Part shown: positions 48,333-59,092 of the stretch, one piece after another
Layout: every line of letters begins with the position of its first letter
Position numbering within the stretch: position 1 is the first letter of the stretch
From: Staphylococcus lloydii
Lineage (GTDB): Bacteria > Bacillota > Bacilli > Staphylococcales > Staphylococcaceae
Direction: 5' to 3'
NCBI RefSeq assembly: GCF_015775975.1
Contig: NZ_CP064056.1
Location: 1,984,001-2,048,000, forward strand
Length of the DNA stretch: 64,000 nt
Program-made: the position numbers and the translations under genes
The notes under the pieces: model-generated
Told to the model about the DNA's origin: nothing
Seen by the model: only the letters and a program-made list of their open reading frames with translations
The model's database searches: none

Positions 48333-48970
48333 TCATTTCTTTTATTGATAATACTCATCGTTGTATCATATAATTCTGACTTTGGAATATATTTTTCTTG
48401 CAACATTTCTGGAACGATATTGTCTATAAAATCTTGAACTGAATAAAGGTGGTCAAATTGTGTAATCGTTTCTAGAGACATTTCATAAATTTCATAAAAC
48501 AACGGCTCTGGATTTCGTTTCTGTATTTCACCTAATGTTTCATATAATAAATCAATCTTATCTGCTACTGATAGGATTTGACCCTCTAACGAGTCATCTT
48601 TACCTTCTTGTAGTCTTTCACGATAAATATTTTGAAAATGGTCTGGTATTTCTTCACTAATAAACGTTTCGACCATTTCTTCTTCAACTTGCGAGAATAA
48701 TTTTTTTAATTCACCACTCGCATATTTCACAGGTGTTTTGATATCCCCGGTAAATATTTCAGCAAAGTCATGGTTTAGTGCTTTTTCATATAAACTCTTC
48801 CAATTTACTGTATTACCTTGGTACTCTTCAACAGTACCTAAATATTGCGCAATTTTCGTAACTTTAAACGAGTGCGCCGCTACATTATGTTCAAAGTATT
48901 TAAACTTCCCTGGCAGTCTAATTAACGTCTCTAAGTCGGATAAACGTTTAAAATATTGATGTACACCCAT
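48329..48970 (-). CDS. HD domain phosphohydrolase (YfbR-like)
   Basis: 213 residues. Histidine His33 in NVAAHSF and metal pair His67-Asp68 in ALNHDFAEIFTGD fit the YfbR/HD 5'-deoxynucleotidase fold. Likely acts on deoxynucleoside monophosphates. Overlaps the CsbA-like gene by 4 bp. Confidence 0.83.
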   Translation of the reverse strand: MGVHQYFKRLSDLETLIRLPGKFKYFEHNVAAHSFKVTKIAQYLGTVEEYQGNTVNWKSLYEKALNHDFAEIFTGDIKTPVKYASGELKKLFSQVEEEMVETFISEEIPDHFQNIYRERLQEGKDDSLEGQILSVADKIDLLYETLGEIQKRNPEPLFYEIYEMSLETITQFDHLYSVQDFIDNIVPEMLQEKYIPKSELYDTTMSIINKRNE

Positions 48971-49113
48971 GACACATGCCTCCTCGTATATTTAAATAAA
49001 GATTATACTTGTTTCTATTAATTGAAGCAAATGTGATTAATATCCCAATACAACATTATCGGGTTTGCTTAACTTAAATTATGCAGTGTTTAGGTGTAAT
49101 TTTCAAAAATAAA

Positions 49114-49207
49114 ATGACTATAACTAAAATATTCACGCGCCTTCTTATTACAAAACATAATTATCAAGCAATAAGAATAAATGTGGACATATCATAGTTA
49201 TAGTCAT
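49114..49207. repeat. Inverted repeat downstream of the CHAP gene
   Basis: ATGACTATAACTA (49114-49126) and TAGTTATAGTCAT (49195-49207) are perfect 13-bp inverted arms, 68 bp apart, just after the CHAP gene stop. They can fold as a long stem with its own inner structure, a terminator without a clear T-run or a small RNA. Confidence 0.5.
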
Positions 49208-49216
49208 CATTTTGTA

Positions 49217-50167
49217 TTAATGAATATATTGATAAGCTGCAGTATTTTTAATTGTACGGTATGATTTTTGTCCGAAACCTTGCCAATTCATTTCAGAAAC
49301 GACAATAGAACCATCTTTATTCGTTTTTTCAACTACACCTACATGACCAAGCGGTCCAGCAGTTGTTTGAAAAACTGCACCTACCTCAGGTTTATTATTT
49401 ACTTTAAATCCTTGATTTTGCGCTGCTGAAGCCCAATTATTAGCATTACCCCATAACGAACTAATTGATTTACCTAATTGTTGACGACGGTCAAATGCAT
49501 AATATGTACATTGGCCCCAATCGTAATAATTATTATCTCCTGCCAAATCATTATTTTCCTTATTGTACGATGGCTGTTGATATTCGTTAGATTGACTTAC
49601 CTCATATTGATAAGGATGTGTATTTACATGGTCGTTTTTTGTATATTGTGTTTGATATGAATTTACATATTGCTCACTAGAATCAGTCGTGTTAATTGGA
49701 GACAAAGTCATAGTAGGTGGAGATGATGGCGCGGAAGTACTTAAATTACGATTATATGGCAAATTATATGGCGATAAGTGTGCGGAACCTTTTTCCGTAA
49801 TTGCAATAAGTTGTCCTACTTGCAGCACTTCAGATACGTTAGGGTTTAACTTATAAATTTCTGCTAAGGAAACGTTATATTTTTCACTGATTTTATATAA
49901 GGTGTCCCCCGTTTTCACCTCTACAATATCTTGGTCAGGTAATAAGATAGTAGTACCTATTGCAACATGTGATGTACTTTCTGCGAGACCATTCAATTTA
50001 ATAATGTCTGACGTTGTTGAAGCGTATTTTTCTGCTAATGTACTCAGTTGTGTTTCTCCTTCAGCAACTTGGTGATTCTGACTGGCCGAAGCTGTATGAT
50101 CTATTAAACCAATTAATGATAAAGAAAAAACAGAACTCGTGATCGTTTTTTTCATGGTGTTATTCAA
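49217..50167 (-). CDS. LysM-CHAP cell wall hydrolase (SsaA-like)
   Basis: 316 residues. Signal peptide (about 1-28, ending AS), two LysM modules (HQVAEGETQLSTLAEKY, about 33-75, and VEVKTGDTLYKISEKYNV, about 81-125), a Ser/Thr/Asn-rich linker, and a CHAP domain starting at about 215 (YDWGQCTYYAF, catalytic Cys, with His in GHVGVVEK). Cleaves peptidoglycan, probably as amidase or endopeptidase. A WalR box lies upstream. Confidence 0.92.
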   Translation of the reverse strand: MNNTMKKTITSSVFSLSLIGLIDHTASASQNHQVAEGETQLSTLAEKYASTTSDIIKLNGLAESTSHVAIGTTILLPDQDIVEVKTGDTLYKISEKYNVSLAEIYKLNPNVSEVLQVGQLIAITEKGSAHLSPYNLPYNRNLSTSAPSSPPTMTLSPINTTDSSEQYVNSYQTQYTKNDHVNTHPYQYEVSQSNEYQQPSYNKENNDLAGDNNYYDWGQCTYYAFDRRQQLGKSISSLWGNANNWASAAQNQGFKVNNKPEVGAVFQTTAGPLGHVGVVEKTNKDGSIVVSEMNWQGFGQKSYRTIKNTAAYQYIH

Positions 50168-50225
50168 TCCTTTTTAACCGATTTTGTGATTTTAATATAG
50201 CATACTTTTTTTAACCGCATGGCAC

Positions 50226-50242
50226 TGTTATCAAGCTGTAAT
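50226..50242 (+). promoter_or_regulatory. WalR (YycF) box upstream of the CHAP hydrolase gene
   Basis: TGTTAT-CAAGC-TGTAAT fits the WalR consensus TGTWAH-N5-TGTWAH exactly. It lies about 60 bp upstream of the CHAP gene start, in the opposite orientation to it. WalKR drives autolysin genes in staphylococci, so this gene is a likely member. The rest of the 348-bp spacer (50168-50515) contains the prfB terminator. Confidence 0.7.
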
Positions 50243-50414
50243 AAAAGCGTTAATTTTATAAATAATAAATGATGCAACCATGCTTTAAATCAACGTTTTT
50301 AGAAATCTATTATGTCAATTGGTTAATAAATCTAATGGAAAATTACATATGAAACCACAAAGTTTTCAAACTAAAAAAGATATAATTCATACATTTCATT
50401 ACGAAGCAAATCGA

Positions 50415-50493
50415 TAAAAAAGTCGCACCTCAATTACTTATCGCCTTAGTGCCATGTTTAATAGCCTAATGATAGCAATGTGGTTACGACTTT
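50415..50493 (-). terminator. Terminator after prfB
   Basis: AAAGTCG (50419-50425) with CGACTTT (50487-50493) enclose an imperfect long stem, followed on the minus strand by TTTTTTATCG. Confidence 0.65.
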
Positions 50494-50515
50494 ATACTTT
50501 GTAGCAATTTATTTA

Positions 50516-51632
50516 TTATTTTTCAGCATTTGCCATTTGATTACGTAAATATGCTTCCATGAATGGACCGATATCTCCGTCCATCACTGCATCAACCTTA
50601 CCGGTTTCTTCATTAGTTCTATGATCTTTGACCATTGAATATGGATGGAAAACATATGATCTAATTTGGCTACCCCAGCCAATCTCTTTTTGTTCACCGC
50701 GAATTTCAGCCATTTGTTTTTCTTGTTCTTCTAATTCTAATTGATACAATTTGGCTTTTAACATTTTCATAGCTGCTTCACGGTTTTTAATTTGTGAGCG
50801 TTCGTTTTGGTTATTCACAACGATACCAGTTGGATGGTGGGTTATACGAATTGCAGATTCCGTTTTGTTTATGTGCTGACCACCTGCACCTGAAGCTCTG
50901 AACGTATCCACTGTAATGTCGTCTGGATTGATTTCAATTTCTATCTCGTTGTTATTAAATTCAGGGATAACGTCACAAGAAGCAAATGAAGTGTGACGTC
51001 TACCAGAAGAATCAAATGGTGAGATACGCACTAATCTATGAACACCTTTTTCAGCTTTCAAATAACCATAGGCATTGTGGCCTTTAACGATGATTGTCAC
51101 ACTCTTCACACCTGCTTCATCACCCGGTTGATAATCAGCAGTTTCTACTTTATAGCCTTGTTGTTCACAATAACGCTGGTACATTCTTAAAAGCATGCTC
51201 GTCCAATCTTGAGACTCTGTACCGCCTGCTCCAGGATGTAACTCTAATATCGCATTATTTGCATCATATGGTCCATCTAGTAATAGTTGTAATTCAAAGC
51301 GTTCAATTTTACCGTTAAATTCATTTATTTGGCTTTCTAAAGCTTCTTTCATATCTTCATCGTTTTCATCTAATAATAACTCATGAGTAGCTGACATATC
51401 ATCTAATTCATCAGTTAAAGCAGTAAAATCATTAACAACAGATTTTAACGCATTATTTTTATCGATAATATCTTGCGCTTTATTTTGATCATCCCAAAAT
51501 GTAGGGTCTGCCATCATTTCTTCGTATTCTTGAATATTTGTCTCTTTTTCCTCTAAGTCAAAGAGACCCCCTAAGTTGTTCTAATTTAGCTTCGTAACTA
51601 TCTAAGTTTCTTTTCATTTCTGATAATTCCAT
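50516..51632 (-). CDS. prfB: Peptide chain release factor 2, with programmed +1 frameshift
   Basis: A first frame of 24 codons starts at the ATG at 51632 ([13 protein letters not shown]) behind AGGAGCG and reaches an in-frame TGA at 51560-51558. The slippery site AGG GGG TCT CTT TGA C contains the internal AGGGGG Shine-Dalgarno sequence (51572-51567) used for +1 frameshifting. After the shift, LDLEEKET... continues to the end. GGQ motif in [17 protein letters not shown]. Reads UGA and UAA. The frameshift gives autoregulation: low RF2 favours read-through. Confidence 0.96.
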
Positions 51633-51743
51633 TGTACATCGCTCCTATTAGCGTTTAATTAACGTTCACTATTTAATAAACTTGCTCTTTAAAAGTATAT
51701 CATTATATATAAATTTTCAAAACGTTGGCTGAGTATTGAAAAA

Positions 51744-51780
51744 GACTGGAGTATGTTAAAAACATTAACATACTCCAGTC
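51744..51780 (-). terminator. Terminator after secA
   Basis: GACTGGAGTATGTTA (51744-51758), loop AAAACAT, TAACATACTCCAGTC (51766-51780): a perfect 15-bp stem followed by TTTTT on the minus strand. Confidence 0.9.
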
Positions 51781-51788
51781 GAGTCATT

Positions 51789-54320
51789 TTATGCGCCATG
51801 ACAGTTTTTGTATTTTTTACCGCTACCGCAAGGGCATGGATCATTTCTGCCAATATGTTCGTCTTTAACGTAAGGTTGTGCTTTGGCTTTTTCTTTGCCA
51901 TCTTCTGCTGAGACATGTTCGGCTTTACCAAAATCAGTAGATTTATCTCTTTCTATGTCATCTTCTACCGTAACGACAGATTTCAAGATATATTTACTAA
52001 CATCTTCTTCAATTTGTTGCATCATTGTATCAAATAGTTGATGACCTTCGTTTTGATAGTCACGTAATGGATTTTGTTGACCATAAGAACGTAAGTGAAT
52101 ACCTTCTCTAAGTTGATCCATTGTATCAATATGGTCAGTCCAATGTGTATCGATAGAACGTAATAAAATCATACGTTCAAATTCATCAAATTGCTCACCA
52201 ATTTCTTCTTTTTGTTGAGCCAACGCCTTTTCGATTTTTTCCCATACAAGTTGATAGATGTCTTCGCTATCTTTACCTTTTATTTCAGATACGTTTAATT
52301 CATTTTCATTTAAAAATACATCGTCGACGTAATTTACGAACGGTTCGTAGTCTGGTTCTTCTTCGTCATCATTTATATAGTGTGCAACGCTACGTTCTAA
52401 TGTCGATTGAAGCATTGAATTTACAAGTTCACTACTATTTTCGCTATCGATAATACTGTTACGTTCACTGTATATGATTTCACGTTGTTTACGTAATACA
52501 TCATCATATTCAAGAATACGTTTACGTGCATCAAAGTTATTACCTTCAACACGTTTCTGTGCAGATTCGACAGCACGAGATACCATTTTAGATTCTATCG
52601 GTGTTGAATCGTCCATACCTAGACGGTCCATCATTTTTTGTAATCTTTCAGAACCAAAGCGTACCATTAATTCGTCTTGTAATGATAAGTAAAAACGGCT
52701 GTCCCCGCGGTCACCTTGACGACCTGAACGTCCTCTTAGTTGGTCATCAATACGTCTCGATTCGTGACGTTCAGTACCAATAACTGCTAAGCCACCTAAT
52801 TCTTCTACGCCATCGCCAAGTTTGATGTCTGTACCACGGCCGGCCATGTTTGTCGCGATTGTAACCGCACCACGTTGACCAGCGTTTGCAACGATGTCCG
52901 CTTCGCGTTCATGGTTTTTAGCATTTAATACATCGTGACGGATACCACGTTTTTTAAGTAAATTTGAAATATATTCACTTGTTTCAACAGCTACTGTACC
53001 TAAAAGGACAGGTTGACCTTCTTTATGTTTTTCAATAACATCTTCGACTACCGCATCAAATTTGCCTTTTTGACTAATGTAAATTAAGTCTGGCTTATCT
53101 TTACGTTGTACCGGTTTGTTTGTAGGTATTTGTGTAACCGTCATATTATAAATGTTTCTAAATTCTTCTTCTTCAGTTTTAGCTGTACCAGTCATACCAG
53201 ACAGTTTGTTGTACATTCTAAAGAAGTTTTGGAATGTTATAGAAGCCATTGTTTTAGATTCGTTTTGAATTTTTACGCCCTCTTTAGCTTCAATTGCTTG
53301 GTGTAAACCTTCAGAGAAACGACGGCCTGGCATTGTACGACCCGTAAATTGGTCTACAATTAAAATTTCGCCATCATTAATCATATAGTCTACGTCACGT
53401 TGTAAAGTTACGTGTGCACGTAGTGCTGTGTTGATATGACTAATGATTTCAACGTTTTTTACGTCATATAAATTATCGATTTTAAACATACGTTCTGCTT
53501 TATCAATACCTTGTTCAGTTAACTGAACAGCTTTCGTTTTTTCATCATAGTTATAGTCATCTTCATTTTTTAACATTTTGGCAAAAACATTTGCTTGAGT
53601 ATATAAAGAAGTAGATTTTTCAGCTTCTCCTGAAATAATCAATGGCGTGCGGGCCTCATCAATTAAAATTGAGTCAACTTCGTCAATAATTGCAAAGTTC
53701 AACGGGCGCATTACGCGTTCTTCGGCATAGTTCACCATGTTATCGCGCAAGTAATCGAAACCTAATTCGTTGTTCGTGCTGTATGTTATATCATCAGCAT
53801 ATGCTGCGCGTTTCTCTTCAGTTGATTTACTGTTTAAATTTAGGCCTACAGATAAACCTAAAAAGTTGTATAGTTCAGCCATCTCTTCACTTTGTGAACT
53901 AGCTAAATATTCGTTGACCGTAATGACGTGGACGCCTCGTCCACCTAAGGCATTTAAATAAGTCGGCATAGTAGCCGTTAACGTCTTACCTTCACCAGTA
54001 CGCATTTCTGCAATGTCACCTTTATGGATAGCTATACCACCCATTACTTGGACACGATAAGGAATCATGTTGAACACACGTTTAGACCCTTCGCGCACTA
54101 AAGCAAAGGCTTCCGGTAAAATATCTTCCAATATTTTTTCTTGTTTTTTAATATCCTCTTCTGCTTGCAGTTTCTCTTGAAATTCTGCAGTTTTATTTCG
54201 AATCTCTTCATCAGTTAGTATTGCAATATCCTCTTCTAATGAGAGCACTTTGTCTGCTAATTTACCAAGGCGTTTTATTTCTTTATTATTGCCATCAGCA
54301 ATCTTTGATAAAAAACCCAT
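51789..54320 (-). CDS. secA: Preprotein translocase ATPase SecA
   Basis: 843 residues. DEAD motor with [11 protein letters not shown] (Walker A), [20 protein letters not shown], the GRGTDIKLG motif and the C-terminal zinc-binding [14 protein letters not shown]. Drives export through SecYEG with SecG (encoded at 22572). Confidence 0.98.
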   Translation of the reverse strand: MGFLSKIADGNNKEIKRLGKLADKVLSLEEDIAILTDEEIRNKTAEFQEKLQAEEDIKKQEKILEDILPEAFALVREGSKRVFNMIPYRVQVMGGIAIHKGDIAEMRTGEGKTLTATMPTYLNALGGRGVHVITVNEYLASSQSEEMAELYNFLGLSVGLNLNSKSTEEKRAAYADDITYSTNNELGFDYLRDNMVNYAEERVMRPLNFAIIDEVDSILIDEARTPLIISGEAEKSTSLYTQANVFAKMLKNEDDYNYDEKTKAVQLTEQGIDKAERMFKIDNLYDVKNVEIISHINTALRAHVTLQRDVDYMINDGEILIVDQFTGRTMPGRRFSEGLHQAIEAKEGVKIQNESKTMASITFQNFFRMYNKLSGMTGTAKTEEEEFRNIYNMTVTQIPTNKPVQRKDKPDLIYISQKGKFDAVVEDVIEKHKEGQPVLLGTVAVETSEYISNLLKKRGIRHDVLNAKNHEREADIVANAGQRGAVTIATNMAGRGTDIKLGDGVEELGGLAVIGTERHESRRIDDQLRGRSGRQGDRGDSRFYLSLQDELMVRFGSERLQKMMDRLGMDDSTPIESKMVSRAVESAQKRVEGNNFDARKRILEYDDVLRKQREIIYSERNSIIDSENSSELVNSMLQSTLERSVAHYINDDEEEPDYEPFVNYVDDVFLNENELNVSEIKGKDSEDIYQLVWEKIEKALAQQKEEIGEQFDEFERMILLRSIDTHWTDHIDTMDQLREGIHLRSYGQQNPLRDYQNEGHQLFDTMMQQIEEDVSKYILKSVVTVEDDIERDKSTDFGKAEHVSAEDGKEKAKAQPYVKDEHIGRNDPCPCGSGKKYKNCHGA

Positions 54321-54530
54321 TATGTTCGCTCCTTTAGCTTATTAACTCTTTCCCTTACAACAATTTATATTACCACTTATAAGCATAAATTTACACTTAT
54401 ATCACCGTTAGTTAAAAATAGTTTTTTCTTATTTTTATATTTCTAAAATTGCTTTTCAAAGTTATTATCATTAATCTCTATGAAAGCTATTTGCACTTTC
54501 AAATTATTATATATTAACATAACAAAAATT

Positions 54531-54563
54531 AAGCGTCCAAGATTTAACACATCTTGGACGCTA
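54531..54563 (-). terminator. Terminator after hpf
   Basis: AGCGTCCAAGA (54532-54542) with TCTTGGACGCT (54552-54562), followed on the minus strand by TTAATTTTTG. The 266-bp spacer to secA otherwise holds only its promoter region. Confidence 0.8.
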
Positions 54564-54586
54564 GCTAGAACTATAAATTTAAACTG

Positions 54587-55153
54587 TTATTCAGATGTTT
54601 CGATTAATCCATACTTACCATCTTTACGTTTGTAAACAATACTTGTACCATCTGTTTCGCGATCTGTAAAAATAAAGAAATCATGTCCTAATAAATCCAT
54701 CTGTAATACGGCTTCTTCAGAATCCATTGGTTTTAAGCTGAATTGTTTAGAACGTATAATTTCAAAATCTGTATCTTCAGCGTTGTCTTCTTTAACGTCA
54801 TTATTATTTGGTTCTGTAATTTCAGCAAATACGTCAGGTTCACCGCGATCTCTATGCTTACGATTAACACGTGTTTTATATTTTCTAACTTGTCGTTCCA
54901 ATTTACTGTTAATCAAATCGATACCTGCGTATAAATCATCATTTCGTTCTTCTGCTCTTAACGTCACATTTTTAAGTGGTATAGTAACTTCAATTTTAGT
55001 AGTTGAATTAGTATACGTCTTCACTTTGACGTGTGCAGTTGCATCTGGCACATCGTTAAAATAACGTTCTAATTTACCAATCTTATCCTCAATATAGTTA
55101 CGAATAGCATCAGTAATAGTGAGGTTCTCTCCGTGAATTTCAAATCTGATCAT
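54587..55153 (-). CDS. hpf: Long-form ribosome hibernation factor
   Basis: 188 residues. N-terminal RaiA/HPF domain ([29 protein letters not shown]) and a C-terminal dimerisation domain ([33 protein letters not shown] in pattern). Long HPF makes 100S dimers in stationary phase. Confidence 0.95.
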   Translation of the reverse strand: MIRFEIHGENLTITDAIRNYIEDKIGKLERYFNDVPDATAHVKVKTYTNSTTKIEVTIPLKNVTLRAEERNDDLYAGIDLINSKLERQVRKYKTRVNRKHRDRGEPDVFAEITEPNNNDVKEDNAEDTDFEIIRSKQFSLKPMDSEEAVLQMDLLGHDFFIFTDRETDGTSIVYKRKDGKYGLIETSE

Positions 55154-55219
55154 AGTAATCGACTCCTTTAAAACCCCTATATTGGTAATGTTGCTTAACT
55201 TTATAATACCACGTTTACC

Positions 55220-55891
55220 CTACCGTGCAAACGTAAACACATCGAATTTTCTGATTTTTCTTACAAAAAATTTACACGCGACTTGGTGAACTGTAATTCC
55301 AGTTGTATAAATATCATCAACGAGTAAAATGTATCTATCAGTATAATCATGCGTTGATATAATTTCGAATGAATTAACTTGTTCCTCTCTTTGTTTTTTA
55401 GTCAACGATGACTGTGTTAGTTTATGTTTAGTTTTGACACATGGTAAGTATTTTACATCCATCTCATCAAGCACAGTCGTCACAACATTAAAAGTTCGTT
55501 CTTCCTCCCTTGCTCTAGGAGATGGTATCGGAATAATATAATCATAGTTGTTTTGCGGTAATGCTATGTTTTGTGCAATGACTTCTTTTAACGCATAATC
55601 CTTCATAAATTTATATTGACGTAATATTTTTTTAACTATGCCTTTATAGTTATATTGGCAATATAGTTGTTCCATCATCTTATAGTGTTGCCTTAGATAC
55701 GAGCAATCTTTACATGTTGAGTCATTATTATTCTTACGCTTCAAACATCTTTTACAATGCTTTGCTTCGTTAATTTGTACTTCTGTCCATTGAGTTCTAC
55801 AACTGTCGCAAATATTCTTGCCGCTACAAAATAAGTTAGTAATATCTAATTGCTCTATAAAAGGTGCTCGACACTGCAAACATTTAGGCAT
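55220..55891 (-). CDS. comFC: ComFC-type phosphoribosyltransferase-like protein
   Basis: 223 residues. N-terminal zinc ribbons (CLQCRAPF, CSGKNICDSCRTQW, CKRCLKRKNNNDSTCKDC) and a C-terminal PRTase-like fold with ILLVDDIYTTGIT. It functions in DNA transformation in competent Bacillus. Overlaps comFA by 8 bp. Confidence 0.9.
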   Translation of the reverse strand: MPKCLQCRAPFIEQLDITNLFCSGKNICDSCRTQWTEVQINEAKHCKRCLKRKNNNDSTCKDCSYLRQHYKMMEQLYCQYNYKGIVKKILRQYKFMKDYALKEVIAQNIALPQNNYDYIIPIPSPRAREEERTFNVVTTVLDEMDVKYLPCVKTKHKLTQSSLTKKQREEQVNSFEIISTHDYTDRYILLVDDIYTTGITVHQVACKFFVRKIRKFDVFTFAR

Positions 55892-57182
55892 CGACCCACC
55901 CCTTTTTAATTGCCAAATGATTCATATGTTTTATTTTTCTGCGCGCACATATCATAGACCAAGAAACTCCTTGATGACAAAATAAGACTAGCCCATTACA
56001 TGAATGCAATTTTCTGCCTACTCTACCAGCAATTTGTATTAAAGCAGAAGTATGGAACAACTGACTTCGCAATACGATGACGTCTAGACATGCCATCGTA
56101 AAGCCTCTTTCTAAAATTGTTGTTGTAAATATCACCTTATACCTTCCTGCCCTTAAGTCAGCAATTTTTTCAAAACGTTCACCATCATTACTATAAACAC
56201 AAGTTATCCCCTCTATATAGCGTCGATATATTGAGTACATTTTCTTCATATCTGTAATGTTATGAACGAATACAAGCGTTATACGATCTGCTTTGATTTG
56301 TTGTTTAAGTATTTGTAATAACGTTGGTTGTATTTTATGGGAAGGCATCTGTAAATATTTAAAAGTGGGTACTGGCAATAACTGTCGGTGATAACGTGCA
56401 GGTAATTTAATTTGCTTATGAATTGGGATTGTTTTGAGCAGTTGTTTTGGAGGTGTGGCAGTCATATAAATATGACTATATTTTTGACAAGAGGCTAGGT
56501 CGATTGCTTTCATGAGTATGGGGTCCATCGCTAATGGAAAGGCATCAACTTCATCGATAAATATCACGTCGAAATGCCTTTTGAAACGTAATAACTGTTG
56601 TATTGTCGCTACTACAAAATGACCGTTAAATTGTTGTGAATGCCCTTCATATATCACATCGATATCTTCATTTTTAAATGCATCTATTAATCTCAGACTT
56701 ACTTCAATCACAACATCTACACGGGGCGACACGACTGCTACATTCAAACCGTGCTGTCTGGCATATTGAATACCATTAAATATCATTTCTGTTTTGCCCG
56801 CTCCAGTAACAGCATCAAGCAATAAATCATCTTGTGCCTTAATTGCTTCCACTATTTTAGTTGAAGCGTATAACTGTTGTTCAGTTAAAGGAAATTGCAA
56901 TTGATACTGCGCGGTAGATTTTTGTTTGGTACTTGCGGTGATTATGACTGAATTCACATTATCCATGCGCCCTAACAATAAACAACGTCTACAATACGTT
57001 ATCGTTTCGTTAATACACTTTGAATGGTACGAATAAAAATCATCTGCATCATTAGTACCACATTGCACACATTTCCAGAAACCTTCTTTTTTATAAACAC
57101 CCTTATATTTCTTAATGATATTTTCAGTTGTAAGTTGCTGACTGTCAGTAATTAATTTTCCGTATAATTTTATAGTTATCAC
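55884..57182 (-). CDS. comFA: ComFA-type DNA helicase
   Basis: 432 residues. Zinc motif CVQCGTNDADDFYSYHSKC and CRRCLL, Walker A AVTGAGKTE, DEAD-type IDEVDAFPL, and helicase motifs TTTILERGFTM and IQIAGRVGRK. Thought to drive DNA uptake during competence. A canonical operon with comFC. Confidence 0.9.
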   Translation of the reverse strand: MITIKLYGKLITDSQQLTTENIIKKYKGVYKKEGFWKCVQCGTNDADDFYSYHSKCINETITYCRRCLLLGRMDNVNSVIITASTKQKSTAQYQLQFPLTEQQLYASTKIVEAIKAQDDLLLDAVTGAGKTEMIFNGIQYARQHGLNVAVVSPRVDVVIEVSLRLIDAFKNEDIDVIYEGHSQQFNGHFVVATIQQLLRFKRHFDVIFIDEVDAFPLAMDPILMKAIDLASCQKYSHIYMTATPPKQLLKTIPIHKQIKLPARYHRQLLPVPTFKYLQMPSHKIQPTLLQILKQQIKADRITLVFVHNITDMKKMYSIYRRYIEGITCVYSNDGERFEKIADLRAGRYKVIFTTTILERGFTMACLDVIVLRSQLFHTSALIQIAGRVGRKLHSCNGLVLFCHQGVSWSMICARRKIKHMNHLAIKKGWVDA

Positions 57183-57187
57183 TCCTA

Positions 57188-57256
57188 TAAAAAAAGACTA
57201 GCACGTATTTACTATATGAGTATTAAATTACTCATCAGCTTTTGTGCCAGTCATCA
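57188..57256 (-). terminator. Terminator after the DegV gene
   Basis: GACTGGCAC and GTGCTAGTC arms with inner imperfect pairing; seven T follow on the minus strand. Confidence 0.75.
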
Positions 57257-57265
57257 ACTTAGATT

Positions 57266-58129
57266 CTATTCTTCTATAATATCTCTACTTACATAACCTA
57301 AACCTATGCCACCTGAACCTAAATGTGCAAGAATGACAGGTCCAAACTCAGAATATACGATTTTATATTCTGGATATTTTTGTTTCAAATCATTATATAA
57401 CCATTCGGAGTCCTCTTTCTTATCTCCGCCTATAACATAAATAGTGAAAGTATCTAACGCTTTAACCTTCTCAATCACTTTATTTTCAAGTGCAAGCAAT
57501 GCTTTTTTCTTTGTTCGTACTTTTTCTTCTGGGACAATTTTACCGTCATCAAATTTGAGTACGGGTTTCATTTTTAACATTGTACCAATCCAAGCCTGTG
57601 CACCAGTGATTCGCCCACTCTTTTGTAGGTTTTTCAAATCGTCTACCATTAAAAAGGCGCCTGTGTTTTCACGCATATCAGTTAAGTCATCGATGATTTC
57701 TTTAGGTTGTAAACCTTTGTTAATAAGCTCGATTGCTCTTAGTACATACGAACCTTCCACCATAGCGGCTAATTTTGAGTCAAATGTATGTACATTAACG
57801 CCTTCAACTAATTCGGCCGCTTGTGTCGCCGTCTGATAACTACCGCTAATCCCTGAAGACAGAAAAACACCGATAATATCTGTATATCCTTGATCTCGCA
57901 ATTGTTCATATTTCTTTATAAACTCACCGATTGCAGGCTGACTTGTTGTCGGTATCGTCTTAGATTTCTTCATGCGCTCTTGGAATTCTGGCGCAAAGAT
58001 TGTTTCATTTTCTATATAGTTATCACCGTTATCAAATGTAACACTTAGAGGAGCTATAGGTATATTATGTTTCTTTAAAATAGACTCACTCAAGTAGCTT
58101 GTAGAGTCTGTTATTACAGCTATCTTCAT
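57266..58129 (-). CDS. fakB1: DegV family fatty acid-binding protein, probable FakB1
   Basis: 287 residues. DegV fold with TDSTSYLS near the start, [19 protein letters not shown] and [10 protein letters not shown] lipid-binding motifs, and [18 protein letters not shown] at the end. FakB proteins hold fatty acids for phosphorylation by FakA. Its place beside comFA is that of S. aureus FakB1. Confidence 0.85.
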   Translation of the reverse strand: MKIAVITDSTSYLSESILKKHNIPIAPLSVTFDNGDNYIENETIFAPEFQERMKKSKTIPTTSQPAIGEFIKKYEQLRDQGYTDIIGVFLSSGISGSYQTATQAAELVEGVNVHTFDSKLAAMVEGSYVLRAIELINKGLQPKEIIDDLTDMRENTGAFLMVDDLKNLQKSGRITGAQAWIGTMLKMKPVLKFDDGKIVPEEKVRTKKKALLALENKVIEKVKALDTFTIYVIGGDKKEDSEWLYNDLKQKYPEYKIVYSEFGPVILAHLGSGGIGLGYVSRDIIEE

Positions 58130-58364
58130 GTCAAACCTCCCAATGGAATTATACTTATCACAATCATACCTTACTTTCTTTTATTTTAAAATCGATTTTA
58201 CATTTATTTTGATATTGCAAACAGTGTATAATAATTACACAAAAACTTCTTTGCAAAGCTATGCTTTGCATTGTTTATCACTTACACCTATTGTAAGTCA
58301 TATAGCATTATATATTTCTCTACATAATTATATTAAATTTAAATAAATTACGGGTGGTCGACCA

Positions 58365-59009
58365 ATGGAACAACAATCAATTATTACTATTAAAAAAGCA
58401 CACACCATAGAAAATGATATTAGTAAATCACGCTTTATTGCTCAAATTAAGCCTGTCGAATCAGAAGAAGAGGCAAAGCAATTCATTGCAGAAGTTAAAC
58501 AACATCACAAAGAAGCGACTCACAATTGTTCAGCATATACTGTTGGAGATAATATGAATATACAAAAGGCAAATGATGACGGTGAACCTAGTGGTACAGC
58601 TGGCGTCCCTATGCTTGAAATATTGAAAAAGTTAGATGTACATAACGCATGTGTCGTTGTTACGAGATACTTTGGTGGAATTAAATTAGGTGGTGGCGGC
58701 CTCATTCGCGCTTACAGTGGTGCAGTCAGAGATGTCATTCATGATCTTGGACGCGTCCAGTTATTACCGGCGATACCTACTAAAGTAACAATCGCTTACG
58801 ATTTAACTGGTAAGTTTGAACATGAACTTGCTTCTACAACTTTTATTCATCGTGACACAGAATATACAGATAAAGTAAGCTATTTGATAGATGTTTTAGC
58901 TACAGAGTATGATGATTTCATTGCCTTTTTAAACCGTACGACTGCGAGTAACTTCGAAATCATCGAGGAAGATGTTAAACGCCTGCCGTTCGACATCGAA
59001 ACGCCATAA
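58365..59009 (+). CDS. YigZ/IMPACT family protein
   Basis: 214 residues. Conserved HNCSAYTVG, DDGEPSGTAGVPMLEIL and VVVTRYFGGIKLGGGGLIRAYSGA, the UPF0029 N-terminal domain, plus a C-terminal ferredoxin-like part. Role in translation suspected for the family. Divergent from the DegV gene. Confidence 0.92.
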   Translation: MEQQSIITIKKAHTIENDISKSRFIAQIKPVESEEEAKQFIAEVKQHHKEATHNCSAYTVGDNMNIQKANDDGEPSGTAGVPMLEILKKLDVHNACVVVTRYFGGIKLGGGGLIRAYSGAVRDVIHDLGRVQLLPAIPTKVTIAYDLTGKFEHELASTTFIHRDTEYTDKVSYLIDVLATEYDDFIAFLNRTTASNFEIIEEDVKRLPFDIETP

Positions 59010-59012
59010 AAA

Positions 59013-59084
59013 AATTTTGAGATTAATATGTAAGACTGCCCACTGTAAATGGGATTATTATTACACAAATTAATCTCAAAATTT
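59013..59084. terminator. Bidirectional terminator between yigZ and tagO
   Basis: AAATTTTGAGATTAAT (59013-59028) and ATTAATCTCAAAATTT (59069-59084) are perfect arms between the convergent genes, with A/T runs outside. Confidence 0.8.
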
Positions 59085-59092
59085 ATTTTTCG

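Noticed and set aside
51558..51632. prfB as a broken gene because of the internal TGA
   Set aside because: The TGA sits in a canonical +1 frameshift site with an AGGGGG stimulator.
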